From RGIG8597 sp045133795 (lineage in GTDB: Bacteria; Spirochaetota; GWE2-31-10), in the NCBI GenBank assembly GCA_045133795.1, contig JBGUUT010000045.1:1-40792 (forward strand): a stretch of DNA of 40,792 nucleotides, given 5' to 3'. The position numbers and the translations under genes are program-made. The stretch's first letter is position 1. Each line of letters starts with the position of its first letter. Positions 35,501 through 40,792 of this stretch are shown here, piece after piece. Below the pieces are notes generated by a model that saw nothing but the letters and a program-made list of their open reading frames with translations, had not been told where the DNA came from and did no database searches.

Positions 35501-35798
35501 CCGTTTTCATAGCTTGACTTACAGCTGTCAATTCTTTTTCCACATTTTCCAGCTCTGTCTTCTTTGCTTGAAATTCAGCTTCGACTTTTTCAATCTTTTC
35601 TTTCAATTTACTTATCGAAAGCTCATTCTTTTTCTCTTCTTTCGCTCTTTTAACGGCTCTCTTTTTTGCTTCTTTGTCTACAGTTTTTACTTCTTCAGCT
35701 TTTACTTCTTCTGCATTAGGCAAAACTTTTTCTTGTGCATTTAAAGTAAAAAATGCTCCACACAAAAAAATACAGAATAACTTTCTCCAGTTATACAT
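29529..35798 (-). CDS. Giant exported protein: coiled coil, Ig-like repeats, C-terminal beta-barrel-like domain
   Basis: A 2089-residue envelope protein that I cannot assign to a named family. The ATG at 35798 has GGAGG seven bases upstream; the frame extends 16 codons further but without a ribosome-binding site. Residues 1-21 are a signal peptide (cleavage near LNA-QE). Residues 38-270 are a charged Lys/Glu coiled coil. About 14 Ig-like repeats of 90-110 residues follow, each opening like P-x-I-x-V-x-x-P and G-x-A-x-D-D-x-x-I (GTAYDDDAV, GEAEDLNGI, GKAYDPNGI, GTAYDDDGI). From about 1872 to the end, aromatic-rich amphipathic strands alternate with polar turns (GIYLWAQAFGG, VSGGFGFSFFDN, FSISLEIGAGFYWFSGF, FALYFENSFYFVASEV), as in an 8-10 strand outer-membrane barrel. 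It is monocistronic. A surface or periplasm-spanning structural role is inference. Confidence 0.8.
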   Translation of the reverse strand: MYNWRKLFCIFLCGAFFTLNAQEKVLPNAEEVKAEEVKTVDKEAKKRAVKRAKEEKKNELSISKLKEKIEKVEAEFQAKKTELENVEKELTAVSQAMKTADGNSEENKVKVQELDVKQKELNDVIVKLAEKRNEYSRELAEIEHKEDVAKESEKNQVLRDKYKKDFELLEQLKRQEREKRQRLAAERRALQKHLSEVKAKIRERTSNVNQGNLKIKEVSEKIVLSISKDEDKKLLEEKSSLVLQRTHIEKELDALKRREKQLIAKLAERDEGYEPADGTLNWSKVYDIETLQRIKPGTWHLSVIATDSNKNQNKPTEINIKIDPKSDIPTINVINPKSKSRVPGNLMIVGTAYDDDAVSKVTFTLDAELEERVCNGTDFWSYDLDTTGLDDGVHRLTFKVEDVNGVKCKPYVVPFVLDRKVPTITLPSMTSGTVVSDKCKISGEAEDLNGIAGIYYSVDGRYSYSRIGNGMGKRKCAWSFNLDASKELSSGTNIVWIKAVDRAGSEGFFPLTLIVDKAVPDVGFHYPHPNAKVGKAFELFGYAYDNVEINKLSIKVSGTGFSTPELPVDFQRGNAMWTFPINLKEICADPSKIKNGKIDVEVTVADVANNVVKKKLSLMIDDSVGNSTVVLKSIEEGDRFGDEIPVFGTISSACNVTSALINLYNDKNELLVGNDVIAKYSLSTSLDVSELSEGNYILEVIPKNELMQYEPVRVKIGIDRSCPQFNIHELAEKFVKNKISNKMELGFSVTKTGSIKNVVYVLTNLEGKVLTHGDLKVKSSENNLHQIQPVVLDVSDSKIYDGVNLLKLSVLDDTLKNAEITLPVIIDNMAPTVTDVSYNKDTGLMEDVVVTISDNLFLSSVEVIETSSLTSTPNKINILGNRDFQFPMKVKDDSGAFVSYNYEIKAKDITGAETVRNIKVQFKDTTAENHTLTMKVVQKERAQLMGKAGLFLRSKKINPDYISGGFGVVNTDVKSVSISTDKGVTIEPTIVDEEFGIFSFELSADVRKNFAIGENKIVFSDSTGNFDELVCQNDLLMPKARTVWPPACVSFNKNITVYGVATDDSGIASVKASLDSLNPEDFHAVAVEPIENIMNKAVPVIAPHFRDKTQTIKEFLDENETEIYKNGVMYSFNFPTDDLKEGEHTVYFNIEDKTGKIASAKALIIIDRTAPKAKLLAPEESLRINGTITLRGEAEDDFAVGGAVATLNDKEIVGVGKNIWNIPYDLYERSEFNRENANQELPLNININVFDMAGNKSSLVSKVILDVKNDVPAIIINSPAVDNQRYTTDAIRFEGVVFDDDGIDSLQYRLDFGMNEGDSAKAENDGWKSVILKENELPNWNITMVPGYLSPGRHTLELRAFDKNFVQSEIQSVTFQIDLENPVITVIGPGNGEYIKGTRLVNGKAYDPNGISFVNVSTNNGWTFVLAEGKENWMFYLDSKTLPDGDLKFLIKAEDEVGSSSYSFALFNIDNTPPELSILLPTDGMRINNQYTFIGRAKDNIGLSKGLIKITSDAKNMYEGDERCDEDGYIPLNGLEAWTYDVDVSKWEFGKYHAAVRFVDMAGNITEKSFDFFVEPRSDFPVVELDQPQSGQHLTGNVIEFYGTAYDDDGIEAVYLQIDNKPRVKAEGTKQWRYLEPSVNLEPGLHKVIVVAQEKSLDPDKKGKYSMSISRNFFVDESGIIINITSNLNGDSIGYRPWFHGTAQFYERNLDVKMKRELQEKKYHELVKKNHDNPDVVPPMEEIPVSKFEVNTAMSRYLAENRIKAIYMSYDNGNTYKKNWGTPEEWRVRLQTQYMKNGSHMLQFKAVTASGKETLKYFKVNLDREVPTVVIDSPEENTRLNSAIVVHGYANDNNELEEVKVRLKRYDKNLGKMPKFIDGIYLWAQAFGGPIVSGGFGFSFFDNIVRLEGAFGWVPSESNLKDMGLVQGNSFYDSMFTADLGWKNYRYEPRFPGFVAGGKLLAQVLDLPFEFFFGEDAANFSISLEIGAGFYWFSGFAAATDEINGTFYRTKHQNEGKGDIGYDPAIDGRVLAGFMYQLDFFKVHDYKFLKDFALYFENSFYFVASEVDSRLIPQFGFGVRNSIVTNKDK

Positions 35799-36144
35799 TT
35801 CATAACCTCCTAGTTTCCTTCTATTCCTTATCTTTCCAAAATGCAAGAAAACCTATTCAATGACAGGTACTCCAAAAAATCTTACTTTTTATTAAAGACA
35901 ATTCAATATAAAGAAATTACATTACCATTTTTTTAATAACGGAATATTCTAACAATATTTTGAGATTTTTGCTCTTCTATTTTATAAAAAAATATAAAAA
36001 TATCATGAGTAAATATTATTCCGTCAAAAAAAACATTAAAATACTCTTTATTATCAATTATGACATATTAATCACTTTGATTCTATGCAGATTATTTTTT
36101 TTCTGATATTGATAAGCTATATTACTTTTATAAGGAAGAAAATC
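35799..36144. promoter_or_regulatory. Divergent AT-rich intergenic region, 346 bases
   Basis: No gene is visible. For the giant gene on the minus strand, TTGAAT (35901-35906) and TAAGAT (35879-35884) are 16 bases apart and would give a leader of about 70 bases. On the + strand side I see only AT-rich runs and no convincing -35/-10 pair before the small protein gene at 36145. The middle part (35930-36080) holds no hairpin with a stable stem. Confidence 0.35.
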
Positions 36145-36495
36145 ATGAGTAAACCTACTGTTGACGAAACAATCGAAACAAATATCGTTTTACCTAAAAA
36201 ACTTTATGAATTAATTTGCGGAATGGCAAAAGCTGCAAACGAAGAATTAAAAACTGATTTAACCGGAGAACAATTGATTTCAAGACAAGCAGTTCAATAT
36301 TTCGGTACAAAAAATAGCTTGGAAATCATGGCATTCTCATTACAAAAACTGCCGGAATTATTGAAAGACGAAAAAGAAGAAATTATAGAATTAAATAAAA
36401 AATTCAATCAATTATTATTAGATTTAGACCAAACATCTCAAGACTGCAATAAACTTTTCCACAAAGTAATCGATCGCTTGGAAACATTGCAATAA
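36145..36495 (+). CDS. Small helical protein of unknown function
   Basis: A 116-residue protein I do not recognise. The ATG at 36145 has AGGAAG eight bases upstream; a frame extension to 36085 adds a hydrophobic stretch but lacks a ribosome-binding site. There is no signal peptide with this start. The N-terminus (ETNIVLPKKLYELICGMAKA) reads like a short strand followed by a helix, similar in outline to ribbon-helix-helix starts but with no proof. The last 55 residues (LPELLKDEKEEIIELNKKFN and following) form a coiled coil. It ends 15 bases before the pseudo-caspase start and is probably co-transcribed with it. Confidence 0.75.
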   Translation: MSKPTVDETIETNIVLPKKLYELICGMAKAANEELKTDLTGEQLISRQAVQYFGTKNSLEIMAFSLQKLPELLKDEKEEIIELNKKFNQLLLDLDQTSQDCNKLFHKVIDRLETLQ

Positions 36496-36510
36496 CTCGG
36501 AGCTTCAATT

Positions 36511-37821
36511 TTGAATAAACATATACGGTTATTGTTCATTCTCATATTATTTTCCAATACGTTTCTTTCTTTTGCCGATGAAAATACAAAAAGCGGGAAA
36601 CGTTGGGCTTTAGTTATAGGAATTAACAATTATCAAAGTCGCTTTATCGAGCCGCTATCAATGCCGTGTTATGACGCAAAGTTAATAGAAGATACACTAA
36701 AGAATGAGGGGAAATTTGACATCGTAATACGAATGACCGACGACATTTTCCCTTCTTCTCCCAAATATCCGTCAAAGAAAAACATTTATAAAATCTTGCA
36801 ACAAATATCTGACGATATACAAGAAAACGATAATTTTCTTTTATTTTTCTCCGGATATACAATTAAAGTTTCAGAAAACAAAACTCACCTTGTCACTGCA
36901 GACTGCACACTAAATGACATAAAAGATTCTTCTATTTCCATTTCCGAAATATCCAATATTTGCAACCTTAACAATCTAAAAAATACCATGTTCTTTATTG
37001 ACGGCTATAAAATTGTTACATCCATCAAAGTAAAACATTTATTGCCTGCCACCCCGGAGAACAAAAAATCTTTATTGCACTTACCGCAAATAAAAACTGA
37101 CGAATTGCCAAACAACAGTTTAATTTTCCAAGCGACATCAGAAAAAGATTTTACGGCAAAGAACAAACAATCCATTCATACTCCATACGGAATTTTCGCA
37201 TATTATCTGTGTGACGGATTACGCGGAGCTGCAAATTTCAGCAATGATAATATTATACACATTGATAATCTAATAACTTTTGTAAAACAGAAAATCATTT
37301 CATGGTCATTATGGCATCCGAAACAATGTATACCGACAGAAGACTTTGTGGGAAATTTTGATTTTCAATTTCCTGCCGGTTTTGTGCCGCTACTTGCAAG
37401 GCCTATATTCGATCCGTATAAAACAGATTCCAGTTTTTACTATAAAAATATTTATTTTCACTTAATGAATTATATCTCATTGGGCAGTTTTTTAACCGGG
37501 CTTACCATTTTCGCTACCGGAATCACAATTTGTGCTTTCGGATTATCACAAATAATCGGAAATAACTTCAACTTGGAGACATTCATTTACGTAATAAAAG
37601 ATATTTTCACTTCATACGGTTCAATTAATAACGATTTATTAAAAAACGGAGCTTTTGTTACCATCTTCGGAGCATTATTTACCTTAGTATCATTCGCTCC
37701 TTATTTTTTCAGCTTCCATCTTGATTTAAACAACACACATAATTTCCAATTTTCACTCGTTACCGGAATAAAAGATTCATATTTTCGAGTCGGATTCAGC
37801 TTAAAAACAAAGAAAATTTAA
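36511..37821 (+). CDS. Exported membrane-anchored caspase-like protein lacking catalytic residues
   Basis: A 436-residue caspase-fold (peptidase C14-like) protein. The start is a TTG with GGAG eight bases upstream, giving a clean signal peptide (1-21, SFA-DEN). The fold is marked by RWALVIGINNYQS (31-43), FLLFFSGYT (109-117), FFIDGYK (161-167) and YGIFAYYLCDGLRGAA (226-241), the last typical of bacterial caspases. In active members the second motif is SGHG and the third D-x-C. Here Tyr116 replaces the histidine and Tyr166 the cysteine, so proteolysis is not expected. Two hydrophobic helices follow (about 320-346, 379-402), then a short beta-rich tail. The domain probably sits in the periplasm, tethered to a membrane. 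A pseudoenzyme role as scaffold or regulator is inference. Confidence 0.8.
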   Translation: MNKHIRLLFILILFSNTFLSFADENTKSGKRWALVIGINNYQSRFIEPLSMPCYDAKLIEDTLKNEGKFDIVIRMTDDIFPSSPKYPSKKNIYKILQQISDDIQENDNFLLFFSGYTIKVSENKTHLVTADCTLNDIKDSSISISEISNICNLNNLKNTMFFIDGYKIVTSIKVKHLLPATPENKKSLLHLPQIKTDELPNNSLIFQATSEKDFTAKNKQSIHTPYGIFAYYLCDGLRGAANFSNDNIIHIDNLITFVKQKIISWSLWHPKQCIPTEDFVGNFDFQFPAGFVPLLARPIFDPYKTDSSFYYKNIYFHLMNYISLGSFLTGLTIFATGITICAFGLSQIIGNNFNLETFIYVIKDIFTSYGSINNDLLKNGAFVTIFGALFTLVSFAPYFFSFHLDLNNTHNFQFSLVTGIKDSYFRVGFSLKTKKI

Positions 37822-37926
37822 TTTTTTAGCTCTATTAACTTTTTATCTATTTTTTTTGTATATTTTGATGTATTATTTTAACAATATTAGTAAATGAATA
37901 CATAAATATTTTATTATCTGTACGTT

Positions 37927-37956
37927 TTGACGAAAATCAGTTAATAATTGAATAAT
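37927..37956 (+). promoter_or_regulatory. Candidate promoter of the acidic repeat genes
   Basis: TTGACG (37927-37932) is followed after 18 bases by AATAAT (37951-37956), five of six matches in each box. The predicted start is about 24 bases before the ATG, with GAGAGAGG (37972-37979) as ribosome-binding site. It suggests the two acidic genes can be transcribed apart from the caspase-like gene. Confidence 0.45.
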
Positions 37957-37986
37957 TTCTAAAATGATAATGAGAGAGGTTTAAAT

Positions 37987-39978
37987 ATGGCTCTAACTCC
38001 TAAAGATAAAGATGATGAAATCCTTGACAGTCTTGATGATTTTGACATAGATACTTCAGATTTTATGTTAGATGACCCTCCTCAAGAAAATGATTCCGAC
38101 ATTACAGAAGATTCGACATTACAACTCGATGATGATTTTGATTTAATATTGGATGACAATTTAGATGATAACAATATAGATAATGAAGTTTTAGATGAAA
38201 TAGATAATAACGAAGATGTTGTTTCGGAATTAACAACAGAATTAAACGATGATGATGAAGAAATCTTCCTTACACCGGAAACCATCGCTCCGGCAGATGA
38301 CGAAGAAAACAACGAAGACGAAGATTTTCTATTAGATTTAGATGATAAAGAAATATCCAACGACGAAGATTTATCATTAGAAAATAATGATTCTTTATTA
38401 TCATTGGACGCACTTTTAGACAGTGATTTATCTCTGGATTCTGATTCGACAATTAACAACAGTAATTCTTTTACAAATGAAGATGAAGATTTTAATTTTG
38501 ATGAAGACATTGACCTTTCAGGACTTCTTAACGATGAAGAAACTGATGATGATGACGAAGAATTTTGCGGTGTTGCTTTAAAAGAAGGACCTAAAACTAT
38601 TATTTTTCCTCAAAATCAACTTTCTGAAGATTTAATCGACTCATTAATAGATGAAGATGACAATGATGAGATTATTAATTTTTCTTTCCCTGAAAGAAAT
38701 GAAAGAGCTGTAAGTCAAGAAGAAGAAGATTATTTAAAAATTGATCTAACTGAAGAACAAGAATTATTAGCTAACGAAATAAATGCAAATAACAATTTGT
38801 TTAATAATGAATTTTCTCATAAAAATGACGGTAATTTGCTTTCCGATGATGAATTAGACAAATTAGTAATGGAATCTTCTGATAATGAGATTGAAGAAAC
38901 CGAAACAACTATCGAAGACGAAGAAATCATCATTCCTGATGAAAATGACACATTTGAAACTCCAGTTGATAATTTAGATAATAATGAAAAAGATTATGAA
39001 GATGATTTCAAAGGATTAGACACTATTCTAGATTCGGCTGACATTGATGATACTGATGTTCTTGATGAAGATGACATCAATTTAGATGATAGCTTAATCG
39101 AAGAAAACGACGAATTAGAAGATTTAAACATTGAGGACGATGAAGAATCTATTAGTTTATCTGACAATGAATTAGACTCTATTCTAGATTCGACTGACAT
39201 TGATGACACTAAAGTTCTTGAAGAAGATGACATTAATTTAGATAATAACTTAATCGAGGAAAACGACGAATTAGAAGATTTAAACATTGAAGACGATGAA
39301 GAATCTATTAGTTTATCTGACAATGAATTAGACTCTATTCTAGATTCGGCTGACATTGATGACACTGAAGTTCTTGAAGAAGATGACATCAATTTAGATG
39401 ATAGCTTAATCGAAGAAAACGACGAATTAGAAGATTTAAACATTGAAGATGATGAAGAATCTATTAGTTTATCTGACAACGAATTGGATTCTATCTTAGA
39501 TTCGGCTGAATTAGATGACACGCAAATCATTGAAGAAGACATCAATATCACTGACAACTTAATCGATGAAAACGATGATTTAGAAGATTTAAACATTGAG
39601 AATGACGAAGAATCTATCGGATTATCTGACAATGAATTGGATTCTATTCTAGATTCTGCAGATTTAATAGAAACCGAAGCTTGTAATGTTCCCGATATAT
39701 TGGAAGAAATCGACAATTCTGATTTACAACCATTAGTTTCATCTAAAGAAGATGATGTAGCGATTTACTCTTCATTAAAAGCTGAAATGCAAGCTAAAGA
39801 AGCCAAAGAAGCTGAAGAAAAAACAGAACTATTAAAAAAAGACGTAAAAACTGTTTTATCTTATTTAGACCAATTATTGGATGCTTTACCTGAAGAAAAA
39901 ATTAAAGAGTTTGCTGAATCTAAAGAATTCGATATTTATAAAAAACTTTTTGAAGAATTAAACATCAAAATAAATTAA
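37987..39978 (+). CDS. Highly acidic repeat protein
   Basis: A 663-residue protein dominated by Asp, Glu, Leu, Ile, Ser and Asn, with no signal peptide or membrane segment, so probably cytoplasmic. I do not recognise the family. Residues 1-345 are acidic and low-complexity, with short hydrophobic islands (DSLDDFDIDTSDFMLD, LLSLDALLDSDLSLD). Residues 347-553 hold four near-identical 52-residue repeats (core ILDSADIDDTEVLEEDDINL and SLSDNELDS). The last 75 residues are different: a Lys/Glu coiled coil and a compact helical end (LPEEKIKEFAESKEFDIYKK) that looks like a folded domain. GAGAGAGG precedes the ATG. The next gene starts 17 bases later and is also acidic and repetitive. Possible roles are a flexible scaffold or a cation-binding protein; neither is shown. 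Confidence 0.85.
   Translation: MALTPKDKDDEILDSLDDFDIDTSDFMLDDPPQENDSDITEDSTLQLDDDFDLILDDNLDDNNIDNEVLDEIDNNEDVVSELTTELNDDDEEIFLTPETIAPADDEENNEDEDFLLDLDDKEISNDEDLSLENNDSLLSLDALLDSDLSLDSDSTINNSNSFTNEDEDFNFDEDIDLSGLLNDEETDDDDEEFCGVALKEGPKTIIFPQNQLSEDLIDSLIDEDDNDEIINFSFPERNERAVSQEEEDYLKIDLTEEQELLANEINANNNLFNNEFSHKNDGNLLSDDELDKLVMESSDNEIEETETTIEDEEIIIPDENDTFETPVDNLDNNEKDYEDDFKGLDTILDSADIDDTDVLDEDDINLDDSLIEENDELEDLNIEDDEESISLSDNELDSILDSTDIDDTKVLEEDDINLDNNLIEENDELEDLNIEDDEESISLSDNELDSILDSADIDDTEVLEEDDINLDDSLIEENDELEDLNIEDDEESISLSDNELDSILDSAELDDTQIIEEDINITDNLIDENDDLEDLNIENDEESIGLSDNELDSILDSADLIETEACNVPDILEEIDNSDLQPLVSSKEDDVAIYSSLKAEMQAKEAKEAEEKTELLKKDVKTVLSYLDQLLDALPEEKIKEFAESKEFDIYKKLFEELNIKIN
39025..39663 (+). 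repeat. 156-base coding tandem repeat, four units plus a partial
   Basis: Units start at 39025, 39181, 39337 and 39493, exactly 156 bases (52 codons) apart. The fourth is one codon shorter (153 bases), and an 18-base stub of a fifth begins at 39646. Units 1-3 differ by few bases; unit 4 is more diverged (ELDDTQIIEEDINITDNLID). Lengths stay in frame, as expected of selection on the protein. Confidence 0.95.
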
Positions 39979-39995
39979 ATTAAGGTTCTCTATTT

Positions 39996-40792
39996 ATGGG
40001 ATTATTATCAAAAGCACTGGAATACAGAAAAAATTACTTAGAAAACAAACCGAAAGGATTATTAGCACGTGCTCTCGCTTATAGAGAACTAAATGATTTA
40101 AATAGCTTTCCTAAAGCGAAAGATGTTCAACCTAATTTATCTTCCGGATTGTTGAAAATATTACAGCTTAAAGCTTCAAATGATATTGCAAATAATAATT
40201 TGCTTGATTCTGAAACTAAAGATAAAAATGAGTCTCTTTATCAAGCTGAAAATAATTATTCACCTGATGAAATTGAATTAGATATTGAAATCCCAGAAAA
40301 TACAGAAAATCTACAGGATAAAATTGATAATATTGTTAATGAACGTCTTCAAAATGATGAAACTGAAAGTTATGACGAGGAAGAATTACCGACTGAAGAG
40401 TTCGCAAATGAAGAAATCATTGAAGATAAAAGTGAAACATTAAGCAACGAAACTGAAGATTACGGCGATGTCGAATTACCAACTGAAGAGTTCGACGAAG
40501 AAGAAATTATCGAAGATGATAGCGAAACTTTAAGTGATGAAGTTGAAAGCTGTGATGAGGTTGAAGAACCGACCGAAGAACTCGCTGACGAAGAAACAAT
40601 TGAAGATGAAAGTGAAACATTAAGCGATGAAACTGAAATCTGCGATGAGATTGAAGAACCGACTGAAGAGTTCGCAAATGAAGAAATCATTGAAGATAAA
40701 AGTGAAACTTTAAGCAACGAAACTGAAGATTACGGCGATGTCGAATTACCAACTGAAGAGTTTGACGACGAAGAAATCATTGAAGATGAAAG
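39996..40792 (+). CDS. Acidic repeat protein, 3' end beyond the window
   Basis: An open frame from the ATG at 39996 runs without a stop to the window end, giving 265 residues so far. AAGG (39982-39985) precedes it by ten bases. The N-terminus is not acidic and has three related short helices: GLLSKALEYRKN (2-13), GLLARALAYREL (21-32) and SGLLKILQLKAS (about 49-60). A mixed linker follows, and from about residue 125 the protein is a Glu/Asp-rich array of 30-residue repeats (core PTEEFANEEIIEDKSETLSN). It is 17 bases after the previous acidic gene and is probably its operon partner. No signal peptide. The true C-terminus and any folded domain lie outside the window, so the family cannot be judged. 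Confidence 0.82.
   Translation, partial: MGLLSKALEYRKNYLENKPKGLLARALAYRELNDLNSFPKAKDVQPNLSSGLLKILQLKASNDIANNNLLDSETKDKNESLYQAENNYSPDEIELDIEIPENTENLQDKIDNIVNERLQNDETESYDEEELPTEEFANEEIIEDKSETLSNETEDYGDVELPTEEFDEEEIIEDDSETLSDEVESCDEVEEPTEELADEETIEDESETLSDETEICDEIEEPTEEFANEEIIEDKSETLSNETEDYGDVELPTEEFDDEEIIEDE
40389..40792 (+). repeat. 90-base coding tandem repeat with a 270-base higher-order period
   Basis: Units start at 40389, 40479, 40569, 40659 and 40749, exactly 90 bases (30 codons) apart, and continue past the window. Units 4 and 5 are nearly identical to units 1 and 2 and differ more from unit 3, so a 270-base block was duplicated on top of the 90-base unit. The sequence is unrelated to the 156-base repeat in the previous gene, although both encode acidic protein. 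Confidence 0.93.

Noticed and set aside
29738..35744. Several 60-100 codon frames opposite or overlapping the giant gene
   Set aside because: They have no ribosome-binding sites or recognisable domains and are explained by the AT-rich coding strand.
38994..39716. 240-codon minus-strand frame antisense to the acidic repeats
   Set aside because: It is a Ser-rich reverse reading of Asp/Glu-rich repeats with no ribosome-binding site. Similar frames at 38082-38510 and 40460-40717 have the same cause.
39025..40792. CRISPR array
   Set aside because: The regular repeats are contiguous, without unique spacers, and lie inside open frames with codon-multiple lengths.

Overview
This AT-rich window most likely comes from a spirochaete of the genus Treponema or a close relative. 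The best evidence is a TRAP transporter operon with a dedicated TatT lipoprotein (the Tp0956/Tp0957 type known from T. pallidum). Relaxed spirochaete-style lipoboxes, a methyl-accepting chemotaxis protein, a PBP1A-type peptidoglycan synthase and a very large Ig-repeat envelope protein fit this. Genus is an inference; there is no rRNA, and I saw no tRNA gene.

Layout. 38-3515 (+): glycogen phosphorylase with a strong terminator, then a small exported protein and a PAP2 membrane phosphatase. 3522-9260 (-): a proteostasis block, tig, clpP, clpX, lon. 9400-16451 (-): an envelope block with a class A penicillin-binding protein, a three-domain PPC-like lipoprotein, a membrane GAF protein, a FlgH-like exported protein and dxs. 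16570-22360 (-): a five-gene TRAP operon (tatT, dctP, dctQ, dctM, PfkB-family kinase) with a good promoter and terminator. 22578-29452: mixed single genes (hypothetical, TfoX N-domain protein, radical SAM protein, cysteine desulfurase-like enzyme, mntP, chemoreceptor, endonuclease IV). 29529-35798 (-): a 2089-residue exported protein with a coiled coil, about 14 Ig-like repeats and a C-terminal segment that looks like an outer-membrane beta-barrel. 36145-40792 (+): a cassette with no obvious housekeeping role: a small helical protein, an exported membrane-anchored caspase-fold protein lacking both catalytic residues, and two very acidic proteins built of different tandem repeats, the second cut by the window end.

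How they work together. The first 16 kb is mainly storage metabolism, protein quality control, isoprenoid precursor synthesis and wall assembly. The TRAP operon is a complete secondary uptake system with unusual extras: a C-terminal soluble extension on DctM, an enlarged DctQ and a co-transcribed sugar/nucleoside-type kinase. The last 11 kb is the accessory-looking part and the best candidate for undescribed biology: a giant envelope protein beside a pseudo-caspase and two acidic repeat proteins whose arrays look recently expanded.

Start sites were chosen from visible Shine-Dalgarno sequences. Several genes begin later than their longest open frame (glgP, the PBP, mntP, the giant protein), and some use TTG or GTG.
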